From the NCBI RefSeq assembly GCF_030697065.1, contig NZ_JAUYQU010000057.1, positions 1-46,621 of the forward strand: a DNA stretch of 46,621 bases. Direction: 5' to 3'. The notes under the pieces were generated by a model. It was given only the letters and a program-made list of their open reading frames with translations, did not search any database and had not been told where the DNA came from. Every line of letters starts with the position of its first letter. The stretch's first letter is position 1. This DNA comes from Bradyrhizobium sp. (GTDB lineage: Bacteria > Pseudomonadota > Alphaproteobacteria > Rhizobiales > Xanthobacteraceae). Position numbers and translations under genes: made by a program. Of the stretch, positions 15,867-24,248 are shown one piece after another.

Positions 15867-16696
15867 GCCGCCGATCGGGATGGCAGCGGCTGGGCCTCGG
15901 CCTGGCGGTTGCCGTATTGCTCACCTTCGCGGCGTTTCCGCTGCTGTGGATGGGGCTGACCGCGCTAAAACCGTCCGCGGAAATATTCGCCTGGCCGCCG
16001 CGGCTGCTGCCGGAGGCGCCGACGCTCTCCAATATCGGGCGGCTGTTCGAACAAACCCACTTCGTTACCTACTTCAAGAACAGCGTGATCGTCTCCAGCG
16101 CCGCGGTGTTGCTCACGCTGTTGCTCGCGGTGCCCGGCGCCTACGGGCTGACGCGCTACCGCTTCTTCGGCCGCGAGATGATCGCAGCCACGGTGTTGTT
16201 CACCTACATGTTCGCGCCGATCATGATCATCATACCCTTTTATATCGTGATGCGGACGCTCGGTCTCGCCAACACCCACATGGCGCTGGTGCTGGCCTAT
16301 TGCGCGTTCAGCCTGCCGTTCGCGCTGTGGATGCTACGCACCTTCTTCCAGTCGATCCCGATCGATCTGGAGGAAGCCGCGATGACCGACGGCGCCAGCC
16401 GTTTTCGCGCGGTGATCCATGTGGTGATTCCGATGGCGCTGCCGGGCATCATCGCCACCGGCATCCTGACCTTCATCCTGGCCTGGAACGACTACATCTT
16501 CGCGCGGATCCTGATCTCCTCCGACAATCTGAAGACGCTGCCGGTCGGCATCGCCGATCTCTACAATGCCAGCGTGGTCGACTGGGGCATGATCATGGCG
16601 AGTGGCTTGCTGGTCATCATTCCCGTCGTCATCGTCTTTTCCTATGTGCAGAAATTTCTGGTCGCCGGCTGGGGCAGCGGCGGCGTCAAGGGGTAA
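15863..16696 (+). CDS. CUT1 ABC transporter permease (MalG/UgpE type)
   Basis: The second inner-membrane permease of 277 residues with six predicted helices, starting MSRRSGWQRLGLGLAVAV. The EAA loop is IPIDLEEAAMTDGASRFRAVIHVVIPMALPG (about 165-195). The C-terminus KFLVAGWGSGGVKG is diagnostic for the MalG-type partner. ATG at 15863 overlaps the previous stop. It forms the heterodimeric channel with the gene before and is followed 15 bases later by the ATPase gene. Confidence 0.9.
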   Translation: MSRRSGWQRLGLGLAVAVLLTFAAFPLLWMGLTALKPSAEIFAWPPRLLPEAPTLSNIGRLFEQTHFVTYFKNSVIVSSAAVLLTLLLAVPGAYGLTRYRFFGREMIAATVLFTYMFAPIMIIIPFYIVMRTLGLANTHMALVLAYCAFSLPFALWMLRTFFQSIPIDLEEAAMTDGASRFRAVIHVVIPMALPGIIATGILTFILAWNDYIFARILISSDNLKTLPVGIADLYNASVVDWGMIMASGLLVIIPVVIVFSYVQKFLVAGWGSGGVKG

Positions 16697-16711
16697 TGGG
16701 AACCAAGACCA

Positions 16712-17851
16712 ATGGCTGAAGTGAAACTGGTCGGACTGGAAAAGAAGTTCGGGGATGTCAGCGTCATCCACCGCATCAACCTCGATATCGCCGATGGCGA
16801 GTTCGCGGTGCTGGTCGGCCCGTCCGGCTGCGGCAAGACCACGACCTTGCGGATGATCGCGGGGCTCGAGGAGACCACTGGCGGCAGCATCCTGTTCGAC
16901 GGCAAGTCGGTCGAGCGGCTTGAGCCAAAGGACCGCGATATCGCGATGGTGTTCCAGTCCTACGCGCTCTATCCGCACATGAGCGTGCGCGACAACATGG
17001 CGTTCAGCCTGCGCATGAAGGGTGTCTCGTCGGCAGAGAAAAAGCGGCTGGTGGGTGTCGCCGCCGAGATGCTCGGGATCACGGATCTCCTGGACCGGAA
17101 ACCTAAGCAATTGTCCGGCGGCCAGCGCCAGCGTGTCGCGATGGGCCGGGCGCTGGTGCGCGAACCAAAAGTGTTTCTGTTCGACGAGCCCTTGTCGAAT
17201 CTCGATGCCGCGCTGCGGGCGCAGATGCGGATCGAGATCAAGCGCATCCATCAGCGGCTGCGCACCACCATCATCTACGTGACCCATGACCAGGTCGAGG
17301 CCATGACGCTGGCCGACAAGATCGTGGTCATGAACGGTGGCAACATCGAGCAGGTCGGCGATCCCCTGACGCTGTACCGCCGGCCGGTGAGCCGCTTCGT
17401 GGCCGGCTTCATCGGTTCGCCGAAAATGAACTTCTTTCCGGCGAAGTTGCTATCCGACGAGAGCGGACTCCATGCCGATCTCGGCGACGGCATCCGGATC
17501 GAGATGCCGCGGGAGCGCGACGCCGCGTACCGGCCCTATGCCGGCCGCAGCGTCGAAATCGGAATCCGTCCCGAGCACCTGCTCGACGACGCGAGGCTGA
17601 TCGACTCCGGCGCCATCGCCATGGACGTCACCATCGACGTGGTCGAACCCTTGGGCTCGACCAGCCTCATCACCTTCGTGCTGGGCGGTACCAGCTACAC
17701 CGCGATCGGCGATATCGCCCTGATGCGCCGGCCCGGAGCCAAGGTGCGGCTCAAGGCGGCGGCGAAGGATATCTACCTGATCGATCCGGAAAGCGGCAGG
17801 GTGGTCCATTCCGCCGAACCTGATTCACCCATTGTCCGCCTCGCGGTCTAA
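16712..17851 (+). CDS. CUT1 ABC transporter ATP-binding protein (MalK/UgpC type)
   Basis: A cytoplasmic ATPase of 379 residues. Walker [10 protein letters not shown] (36-44), Q-loop [11 protein letters not shown], signature [15 protein letters not shown], Walker [13 protein letters not shown] and switch His in [14 protein letters not shown] are all intact. After about residue 235 comes the MalK/UgpC regulatory (TOBE) domain, including [10 protein letters not shown] and [10 protein letters not shown]. It powers the importer encoded just upstream. Such MalK-type proteins can serve several CUT1 importers; here its place in the operon ties it to this one. Confidence 0.93.
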   Translation: MAEVKLVGLEKKFGDVSVIHRINLDIADGEFAVLVGPSGCGKTTTLRMIAGLEETTGGSILFDGKSVERLEPKDRDIAMVFQSYALYPHMSVRDNMAFSLRMKGVSSAEKKRLVGVAAEMLGITDLLDRKPKQLSGGQRQRVAMGRALVREPKVFLFDEPLSNLDAALRAQMRIEIKRIHQRLRTTIIYVTHDQVEAMTLADKIVVMNGGNIEQVGDPLTLYRRPVSRFVAGFIGSPKMNFFPAKLLSDESGLHADLGDGIRIEMPRERDAAYRPYAGRSVEIGIRPEHLLDDARLIDSGAIAMDVTIDVVEPLGSTSLITFVLGGTSYTAIGDIALMRRPGAKVRLKAAAKDIYLIDPESGRVVHSAEPDSPIVRLAV

Positions 17852-17869
17852 CCCAGGGAAATACCAGAG

Positions 17870-18193
17870 ATGCTTTATGTCGATCACCGAACCTACACCT
17901 TCAAACCGCTGAAAATGGGCAAGTGGCTAGCGCTCTATGAAGAGTGCGCGCTGCCGGTGCAGCTGAAATATCTCGGTAACCTGATCGGATTCTTTCAGAC
18001 CGAAATCGGCACGCTCAATCAGGTCGTGCATCTCTGGGGCTTTTCGGATCTCAACGACCGCGCCGCGCGCCGCGCCGAAATGGCCAAGGATCCGGCCTGG
18101 CACGATTTTCTGCGCAAGAACGAGGAACTCGCCGCGCTGCTACATCAGGAATCCAAGATCATCGTTCCCGTCAAGTTCTCGCCGCTGCAATAA
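17870..18193 (+). CDS. NIPSNAP family protein
   Basis: A soluble protein of 107 residues forming a single ferredoxin-like (dimeric alpha-beta barrel) NIPSNAP domain: MLYVDHRTYTFKPLKMGKW..LYEE at the N-terminus, then LIGFFQTEIGTLNQVVHLWGFSDL and AEMAKDPAWHDFLRKN. These match the family's conserved YxxRTY, GYFxxEIGxLNxVVHxWxYxD and DPxW blocks. Function is unknown; in bacteria these genes often sit in catabolic clusters. It is 18 bases after the ATPase gene, in the same operon. A GGGAAATACC site precedes the ATG. Confidence 0.88.
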   Translation: MLYVDHRTYTFKPLKMGKWLALYEECALPVQLKYLGNLIGFFQTEIGTLNQVVHLWGFSDLNDRAARRAEMAKDPAWHDFLRKNEELAALLHQESKIIVPVKFSPLQ

Positions 18194-18244
18194 CGCGGCC
18201 TGAACGCAACCGAACGCAAAAAATCATAAGGGAAAGAATGAATC

Positions 18245-19000
18245 GTGGGTAGATTGGATGGCCGGTTTGCGCTGGTGACCGGAGGCGGCCGCGGCATCGG
18301 CGCCGCCACGGCAAAACTGTTCGCGCGCGAGGGCGCGACGGTGGGGATCATGGGCAAGGGACAGGAAAGCCTGAAGCGGACCAAGGCGGAATGCCGTTCG
18401 GAAAATCTAGACATCGAGACCTTTGTCGGCGACGTCGCGGTCAAGGAGGATGTCGTTCGCGCCATCGACGGCTTCGTCGAGCGCTTCGGCCGGATCGATA
18501 TTCTCGTCAACAACGCCGGCATGACCATGCCGAGCGCTTTTCCGGACAAGACCGAAGAAGAATGGATGCGGGTGCTTCAGGTCAATCTGATCGGCCCGTT
18601 CCTGTGCAGCCAGGCGGCGACGCGGCACATGCGCAAGGCCGGTCGCGGCAAGATCGTCAACGTGACCTCCGTGCGGGCGATCGACCATTGCGGCCGCGCG
18701 CCTGTCATGGACTATTCGGCGGCAAAAGCCGGCGTCGTCAACATGACCAAGACGCTGGCAAAGGAGCTGGCGCCCAACATCAACGTCAACGCCGTCGCGC
18801 CCGGGCATACCGCCACCGATATTATCAGCGGCCTGCCGGAGGCGACGCGGCAGGGCATGCTGGCCGGCACCCCGCTGGAACGCTTCGCTAGCACGCAGGA
18901 CATCGCCCATGCGATCCTGTTCCTCTCAAGCGCCGAAGCCGACTTCATCACCGGTCAGCAGATCGTCGTCGATGGCGGTTTTTCGCTGAAGGCGGGGTGA
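18245..19000 (+). CDS. SDR family NAD(P)-dependent oxidoreductase
   Basis: A short-chain dehydrogenase of 251 residues. The cofactor motif TGGGRGIG is at 12-19, NNAG at 89-92, and the catalytic set Asn114, Ser142, Tyr157 and Lys161 (YSAAK) is complete; the C-terminus is FITGQQIVVDGGFS. The start is GTG at 18245 with AGGGAAAG upstream, since an ATG seven bases earlier runs into a stop after four codons. It resembles FabG-like sugar/alcohol dehydrogenases that oxidise a secondary hydroxyl. As last gene of the importer operon it probably performs the first oxidation of the imported compound (inference). Confidence 0.9.
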   Translation: MGRLDGRFALVTGGGRGIGAATAKLFAREGATVGIMGKGQESLKRTKAECRSENLDIETFVGDVAVKEDVVRAIDGFVERFGRIDILVNNAGMTMPSAFPDKTEEEWMRVLQVNLIGPFLCSQAATRHMRKAGRGKIVNVTSVRAIDHCGRAPVMDYSAAKAGVVNMTKTLAKELAPNINVNAVAPGHTATDIISGLPEATRQGMLAGTPLERFASTQDIAHAILFLSSAEADFITGQQIVVDGGFSLKAG

Positions 19001-19076
19001 GTTCACGCGGCGCCGCCGCCGCGGCCGCTGAAACCACCCGACGAGACTGGGCAAGAACTCGTCATTTTCGAGAGTT

Positions 19077-19112
19077 GAATGTACGATTCGTTTTATGACG
19101 AATCGTACATTC
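19077..19112 (+). promoter_or_regulatory. Perfect 15-bp hairpin with the transposase start codon in its loop
   Basis: GAATGTACGATTCGT (19077-19091) is the exact reverse complement of ACGAATCGTACATTC (19098-19112). The six-base loop TTTATG contains the ATG (19095-19097) of the transposase remnant. Such a structure would hide the ribosome binding region in the mRNA and could be part of the element's left end. Confidence 0.7.
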
Positions 19113-19329
19113 AAGCCCGGCGAGAGTCGGCACCAGGCCTGTCTTCTTCCTCCGCGGGTTGAAGACTATGTGGGACCGGAGAATCCGGTGCGGGCGATCG
19201 AGAGCTTCGTTTGTGCTCTCGACCTTGCAAAGCTGGGCTTCCGGCATGCTGACCGGCTTGGATGAGGCGGGGCAGCCGCCGTATGGCGTAGTGGTCCAAC
19301 AAGTTCGCTCATACCATCCACAATATTGA
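19095..19329 (+). pseudogene. Truncated IS1182-family transposase remnant
   Basis: From ATG 19095 the frame reads 56 codons, with FKPGESRHQACLLPPRVEDY, ENPVRAIESFV and LDLAKLGFRHADRLG, ending in TGA at 19263. This is the N-terminus of IS1182-type transposases (normally about 450 residues). The match continues one frame over from 19261 as EAGQPPYG and then QQVRS, which in intact copies are separated by about 20 residues (PPYDPADLLKLYLYGYLNQVRS). So there is a frameshift, an internal deletion and loss of the whole catalytic part. It is inactive. Confidence 0.8.
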
Positions 19330-19344
19330 CGGCACGGCGTATGG

Positions 19345-19364
19345 GTCCCTGCGTTCGCAGGGAC
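19345..19364. repeat. REP-like palindrome
   Basis: GTCCCTGCG (19345-19353) and CGCAGGGAC (19356-19364) form a perfect 9-bp stem with a two-base centre. I recognise this as the short palindromic element very common between genes of Bradyrhizobium, often seen translated as PANAGTHTP in spurious frames. The rest of 19365-19595 holds no gene that I can support. Confidence 0.6.
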
Positions 19365-19595
19365 GACGTTTCGAGTTGTTGCGACAGTAAATGGCATCAT
19401 CTCTGCCCGCCGCCGTGTTGCGGACATCACAAGTTGCAAGTGCGCCCCTTTGATCCGATGAATCCCGCAGGCTGGCCGGCATGGCTTGCGTTTGTGTGCA
19501 CGACTGGTGCAGAATATCATCCAATAAGTGCGTCGCCGGTGCGAGCCGGAGTTTCAACGAAAACAAGACGTCATAACAGTCTGGGAGAGTGAATA

Positions 19596-20912
19596 ATGAA
19601 ACGAACGGGCAAGACACTCACATTGCTGGCAGGGGTTTCGCTGCTGCTGGGGGTCCTCGGCGGGCCGGCGACGGCGCAGGACAAGCCGAAGGAACTGAAG
19701 ATCGGCATCACCACGTTCCTGTCGGGTCCGGCGGCCGTGTTCGGCGAGCCCGGCAAGGCCGCCGCCGAGATGATCGCGGCCGATATCAACAAGAAGGGCG
19801 GGATCGGCGGGGTGCCGGTGGCGCTTTCCTTCGTCGACGAGGGCGCCGGCGGCGAAGCCCTGGTGTCGAACTATCGGCGCCTCGTGCAGGACGAAAAGGT
19901 CGACGCAACCTTCGCCTCGATCTCCTCGGGGTCGTGCAACCAGCTGGTGCCGCTCGCCGAAGACCTCAAAATGCTGAACTTCATGTGGGATTGCGGCGCC
20001 GCCTCGATCCTTGAGGCCAAGAAATACCGCTACAGCTTCCGCACCCAGGCCAACGCCACGCCGGAAATGCTGGCCGTGCTGGTCTATCTCCTCAAGACCA
20101 AGCCCAACTTCAAGACCATCGCGGTGGTGAACCAGGATTATGCGTGGGGCCGCGAGAGCTGGGAGATATTCTCGACCGCGCTCAAGCAGATGAAGCCGGA
20201 CGTGCAGGTGGTCGCCGAACTGTTTCCGAAGTTCGGCGCTCCCGATTATTCGACCGAGGTTTCGCGCCTGATGGCGCTGCGTCCCGATGTGGTGTTCACG
20301 ACGTCATGGGGCGGCGACCTCGACACCCTGGTGCGGCAGGCCGGGCAGCGCGGCTTGCTGCAACAGTCGACGTTCGTGCTGGCGATCGGCGAATCCTCGG
20401 TGCAACGGCTCGGCAAGGACCTGCCCGAGGGGCTGATCATCGGCGCTCGCGGCGATCACTGGTTCATGCATCCGGAGAAAAAGAACGACGCCGCCTTCAA
20501 GGCCTTCAACGAGGCGTTCAAGGCCAAGACCGGCAGCATGCCGATCTACCCAGTCTACCACATGGCGCAGGCCTTCGCGGCGCTGCAGGGCGCCTATGAC
20601 AAGGCGATCAAGGCCAATGGCGGCAAGTGGCCGACCCGCGAGCAGGTGGTCGATGCGGCGCCGAATCTGGAGTTCGTCGGCTTCGGCCGGCCGGTCAAGC
20701 TCCGTGCCGAGGACAATCAGGGCCTCGAAGCGCAGCTTGTCGGCGTCACCAAGAAGGCCGACGGCTTCAATCACATGGTGCTCGACAACATGATGATCTT
20801 CGACGCCGCCAGCATCACCACGCCGGCGGGCCAGAAATCGGTGGAGTGGCTGAAGACCCTGAAGCCCGACTTTGTCAAGATGGACGTGCCGGTGTTCCAG
20901 CACGGCAAGTAA
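19596..20912 (+). CDS. Branched-chain amino acid-type (HAAT) ABC transporter substrate-binding protein, system 1
   Basis: A periplasmic binding protein of 438 residues with signal peptide 1-27 (cleavage PATA/Q). The LivK-type fold is seen in LKIGITTFLSGPAAVFGEPGKAAAEMIAADINKKGGIGG, LVQDEKVDATFASISSG, KTIAVVNQDYAWGRESWEIF and VVFTTSWGGDLDTLVRQAGQRG. Members of this family bind branched-chain amino acids, amides, urea or aromatic acids, so the ligand is open. GGGAGAGTG precedes the ATG. It heads a complete five-gene operon (binding protein, two permeases, two ATPases) to 24248. Confidence 0.92.
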   Translation: MKRTGKTLTLLAGVSLLLGVLGGPATAQDKPKELKIGITTFLSGPAAVFGEPGKAAAEMIAADINKKGGIGGVPVALSFVDEGAGGEALVSNYRRLVQDEKVDATFASISSGSCNQLVPLAEDLKMLNFMWDCGAASILEAKKYRYSFRTQANATPEMLAVLVYLLKTKPNFKTIAVVNQDYAWGRESWEIFSTALKQMKPDVQVVAELFPKFGAPDYSTEVSRLMALRPDVVFTTSWGGDLDTLVRQAGQRGLLQQSTFVLAIGESSVQRLGKDLPEGLIIGARGDHWFMHPEKKNDAAFKAFNEAFKAKTGSMPIYPVYHMAQAFAALQGAYDKAIKANGGKWPTREQVVDAAPNLEFVGFGRPVKLRAEDNQGLEAQLVGVTKKADGFNHMVLDNMMIFDAASITTPAGQKSVEWLKTLKPDFVKMDVPVFQHGK

Positions 20913-20983
20913 ATCAGGATGCATCGTGCGGGGACAGGCATCGCTCGCCTGTCCCCGATCTCACCTCGAAACTCCGTGTCCTG

Positions 20984-21883
20984 ATGAATTCCACGCTCTT
21001 CGTTCTCGCCAGCCTCGATGGCCTCTCTTATGCGGCGCTCGTGTTCCTGGTATCCGTCGGCCTCAGCCTGATCTTCGGCGTGCTGCGCATCGTCAATGTC
21101 GCGCATGGCAGCCTGTATGCGTTCGGCGCCTATCTCGCGGCGACGCTCAGCCTGCTGGTGACGCCGATTTCGCCGTGGCTCACCTATCCGGCGCTGCTGG
21201 TGGCCTCCCTGGTGATCGGCATCGTGGCGGGAGGATTGATCGAGCGGCTGCTGCTGAGCCGGGTCTATGGCCGCGAGGAGGTGCTGCAGCTCCTGATCAC
21301 CTTCGCCGTCTTCATGATCATGGACAATCTGCAGCGAATGATCTGGGGCGTACAGCCGATCTATGCGGCCGAGCCGCTGAAACTCCTGCCGAACGTCTCG
21401 ATCTTCGGCGTCAGCTATACGTCCTACCAGGTCATCGTGCTGCCTGTTGTCGCGGTGCTGGCGCTGTTCGGACTTCGCTATTTCCTGCGCAGGACGTTGA
21501 TGGGATCGGTCATTCTGGCGGTCACCGAGGACCGTGAAGCCGCCACCGCCATCGGCATCAACGCGCAGAAAGTCTATCTGATCACCTTCATCATCGGCGC
21601 GACGCTGGCAGCGCTCGGCGGCGCGCTGGCGTCGCCGACCACGTCGCTGGTACCGGGCATGGGCACCGAGATGATCGTGCTGTCGTTCGCGGTCGCGGCC
21701 ACCGCCGGCCTCGGCCAGATCGAGGGCACCGCGATCACGGCGCTGGCCATCGGCATGGCGCGCGCCTTCGTGATCTATCTGCAGCCGGAATTCGAGGTGC
21801 TGGTGCCCTATCTGATCATGGTGGCGGTGCTGCTGGTGCGGCCCGAAGGCCTGTTCGGCGCCACCAAGCTCAGGAAGATCTGA
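20984..21883 (+). CDS. livH: Branched-chain amino acid-type ABC permease LivH, system 1
   Basis: An inner-membrane permease of 299 residues with about eight helices. It starts MNSTLFVLASLDGLSYAALVFLVSVGLSLIFGVLRIVNVAHGSLY, the LivH pattern GLxLIFGVxxxVNxAHGxLY. The coupling region is EDREAATAIGINAQKVYLITFIIGATLAALGGAL, and it ends LLVRPEGLFG. ATG at 20984 is chosen from homology to this N-terminus; the open frame extends far upstream inside the previous gene. Its TGA shares a base with the ATG of LivM. Confidence 0.92.
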   Translation: MNSTLFVLASLDGLSYAALVFLVSVGLSLIFGVLRIVNVAHGSLYAFGAYLAATLSLLVTPISPWLTYPALLVASLVIGIVAGGLIERLLLSRVYGREEVLQLLITFAVFMIMDNLQRMIWGVQPIYAAEPLKLLPNVSIFGVSYTSYQVIVLPVVAVLALFGLRYFLRRTLMGSVILAVTEDREAATAIGINAQKVYLITFIIGATLAALGGALASPTTSLVPGMGTEMIVLSFAVAATAGLGQIEGTAITALAIGMARAFVIYLQPEFEVLVPYLIMVAVLLVRPEGLFGATKLRKI

Positions 21884-22836
21884 TGGCCGGTCGATCATCC
21901 GCTCTGACCTGGACGCTGGCCGCGGTGGTCGTTGCCGCCGGCGTCATTCCCATCCTGATTCCGAGCATGGCCACGCTGGTGGTGCTGATTCTCGCCAAGG
22001 GCATCGTGGTGCTCGGCATCATCATCCTGCTGCAGGCGGGGCAGGTATCGTTCGGGCACGCCATGTTCTTCGCCGCCGGGGCCTATACCGCAGGCTTCTG
22101 GGGCAAGTATCTCGGCGTCGGCGATCTCGTCGTCTATCTCGTGGTCGGTACCGTCTTCGCGACCATCCTGGGTCTGCTGGTCGGATTGTTCGTGGTCCGT
22201 TACCGCGAGATATTCTTCGGCATGCTGAACCTGGCGTTCTCGATGGTGCTCTGGTCGCTGCTGGAAAAGATGTTTCATCTCACCAACGGGGCGGACGGCA
22301 TGCGCGTGCCGCGCCCGACCGTGTTCGGCATGGCGTTTTCGCCGGAGAACTTCCAGTACGTCCTGCTCTATCTGACGCTGACGATCGCCATCGTGGCCAC
22401 GTTCGTCGTTCAGCGTTTCCTGGAAAGTCCGACCGGCAATATGCTGCGCGCGATCAAGTCCAACGAGACGCGGCTGGAATACCTCGGCGTGTCGGCCCGC
22501 CGTATCCTGCTGATCGGCTACGTCATTTCGGCGGCGCTCGGCGGCATCGGTGGGGTGCTGGTGGCGGTCGCCCAGCAGATCGCGACGCCGGAATTCGCCT
22601 ACTGGACCAAGTCGGGCGAGTTCGTCTTCATTGCGATACTCGGCGGCGTCGGCAATGCGATGGGAGCCTTCGCCGGATCGGCGGTGTTCGAACTCGTTCG
22701 CTTCTATGCGTCGGCCCAGCTGGCCAATTCGTGGCAATTGATCCTCGGCGTCGTGCTGATCGCCATCATTCTGTTCGCGCCGAACGGTCTGATCGGCCTG
22801 TGGAAGCGTCAACGCGCCGCGAGGGATGAGTCATGA
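21883..22836 (+). CDS. livM: Branched-chain amino acid-type ABC permease LivM, system 1
   Basis: The second permease, 317 residues, about eight to ten helices. Typical LivM blocks are QAGQVSFGHAMFFAAGAYTAG (near 47-68), LFVVRYREIFFGMLNLAFSMVLWSL, AIKSNETRLEYLGVSARRILLIGYVISAALGGIGGVL and a C-terminal LFAPNGLIGLWK. It pairs with LivH. Start and stop overlap with both neighbours (one base upstream, ATGA downstream), showing tight coupling. Confidence 0.92.
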   Translation: MAGRSSALTWTLAAVVVAAGVIPILIPSMATLVVLILAKGIVVLGIIILLQAGQVSFGHAMFFAAGAYTAGFWGKYLGVGDLVVYLVVGTVFATILGLLVGLFVVRYREIFFGMLNLAFSMVLWSLLEKMFHLTNGADGMRVPRPTVFGMAFSPENFQYVLLYLTLTIAIVATFVVQRFLESPTGNMLRAIKSNETRLEYLGVSARRILLIGYVISAALGGIGGVLVAVAQQIATPEFAYWTKSGEFVFIAILGGVGNAMGAFAGSAVFELVRFYASAQLANSWQLILGVVLIAIILFAPNGLIGLWKRQRAARDES

Positions 22837-23579
22837 CAGCGATTGTGCTGCTCGAGGCGAGGGGGCTGGCGATTCGCTTTGGCGGCGTCGTCGCCGCCGA
22901 TGGCGTCGACCTCGACGTGCTCGAAGGCGAGAAGCTCGCCATCATCGGGCCGAACGGCGCCGGCAAGACCACGTTCCTCAACATCGCCACCGGCTATCTG
23001 AAGCCGCAGGCCGGCACGGTAAAGTTCTTGGGTAAGGAAATCACCGCGCACCGGCCGCGCGACATCACCCGCTTCGGAATCGCGCGCGCCTTCCAGATTC
23101 CGCAATTGTTTCTCGACCACACCGTGATCGAGAACCTGCTGATCGCGGCGGCCGGGCACAGCGGGCGCACCACCCTGATGCGGTCGCTGCACGATCTGCC
23201 CGAGCGTTCCGAAATGGAGAGTCTGCTCGATCTGGTCAGCATCCGCGACGTCGCGGACCGCAAGGCCGGGGAACTGCCCGAGGGCAAGCGGAAGCTGGTC
23301 GATATCGCGGTGGCGTTGGCGCTGAAGCCGCGGCTCTTGCTGATGGACGAGCCGACCTCGGGGGTCGCCTCCTCGGAAAAATTCGCGATCATGGACATTC
23401 TGGTGGCGGCGCTGGAAAAACAGCGTGTCACCTCGGTGTTCGTCGAACACGACATGGACATGGTCACACGCTATGCGGATCGGGTCGCGGTATGGAGCGC
23501 CGGCAAGATCCAGATCAGCGGACCGCCGGCCGAGGTGCTCGCCGATCCTGTGGTCCGCGAGCAAGTGATCGGGATCTGA
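22833..23579 (+). CDS. livG: ABC transporter ATP-binding protein LivG, system 1
   Basis: An ATPase of 248 residues. Walker A is GPNGAGKTT, the LivG hallmark FGIARAFQIPQLF is present, Walker B is LLLMDEPTSG and the switch His is in VFVEHDMDMV. The ABC signature is atypical, LPEGKRKLVDIAVAL, where LivG usually has LPYGQQRRLEIARAL: Gly is kept but the adjacent Gln/Tyr are lost. The C-terminal SGPPAEVLADPVVREQVIGI is usual. It pairs with the LivF ATPase four bases downstream. Confidence 0.92.
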   Translation: MTAIVLLEARGLAIRFGGVVAADGVDLDVLEGEKLAIIGPNGAGKTTFLNIATGYLKPQAGTVKFLGKEITAHRPRDITRFGIARAFQIPQLFLDHTVIENLLIAAAGHSGRTTLMRSLHDLPERSEMESLLDLVSIRDVADRKAGELPEGKRKLVDIAVALALKPRLLLMDEPTSGVASSEKFAIMDILVAALEKQRVTSVFVEHDMDMVTRYADRVAVWSAGKIQISGPPAEVLADPVVREQVIGI

Positions 23580-23582
23580 GAC

Positions 23583-24248
23583 ATGCTCAGTTTCAACAAG
23601 GTCAATGTATGGATCGCCGGCGTGCACGTGCTGCGCAACGTCACGTTCGACCTGCGCCCGGGCGCAACGGTGGCGCTGATCGGCCGCAATGGCGCCGGCA
23701 AGACCACCATTGCCCGCACCACCATGGGATTCACCGACATGGAAGGCGAGGTTCGGCTCGCCGAGGTCGATCTCGGCAAGGTCGCGCCGCACCAACGGCC
23801 GGGGCTGGGGATCGGTTATGCGCCGGAAGACCGCCGCTTGTTCTCCGCTTTCACCGTCGAGGAAAACATCCTGCTGCCGGCCCGCGTCGGCAAGCTCGAT
23901 GCCGCCGAGACGAAGCGCCGGCTCGATCGCGCCTATACCGTGCTGCCGGAACTGGCAGAGCTGCGGGCGCGTCCGGCCGGCTCCTTGTCGGGCGGGCAGG
24001 GCAAGATGGCCGCGCTCGGCCGCGCGCTGATGCTCGGCACCAAGCTCGTCATTTTGGACGAGCCGTTTCAGGGCCTGGCGCCGGTGCTGGCGCAGCGCTA
24101 CGCCGAGGCGCTGCGGCGCCTGCGCGCGCAGGATGCCGACATCACCCTGCTGATCACGGAATCAAATCCGAAACTGCTGGAGACCTTCGCCGACACCACC
24201 ATCACGATCGAGCGCGGCGAAATCGAAGTGGCCAGCCAGGCTGCGTGA
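23583..24248 (+). CDS. livF: ABC transporter ATP-binding protein LivF, system 1
   Basis: An ATPase of 221 residues, at the short end for LivF (usually 230-240). Walker A is GRNGAGKTT, then GIGYAPEDRRLFSAFTVEENILL (LivF hallmark), signature LSGGQGKMAALGRAL and Walker B LVILDEPFQGLAP. The usual switch motif VEQN is replaced by LLITESNPKLL, so the His/Gln position after Walker B is altered. It closes the operon; its stop touches that of the convergent AraC gene at 24249. Confidence 0.9.
   Translation: MLSFNKVNVWIAGVHVLRNVTFDLRPGATVALIGRNGAGKTTIARTTMGFTDMEGEVRLAEVDLGKVAPHQRPGLGIGYAPEDRRLFSAFTVEENILLPARVGKLDAAETKRRLDRAYTVLPELAELRARPAGSLSGGQGKMAALGRALMLGTKLVILDEPFQGLAPVLAQRYAEALRRLRAQDADITLLITESNPKLLETFADTTITIERGEIEVASQAA

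Noticed and set aside
19062..19520. A minus-strand frame of 152 codons containing PANAGTHTP
   Set aside because: That peptide is the translated REP palindrome, and the frame runs backwards through the IS1182-type remnant.
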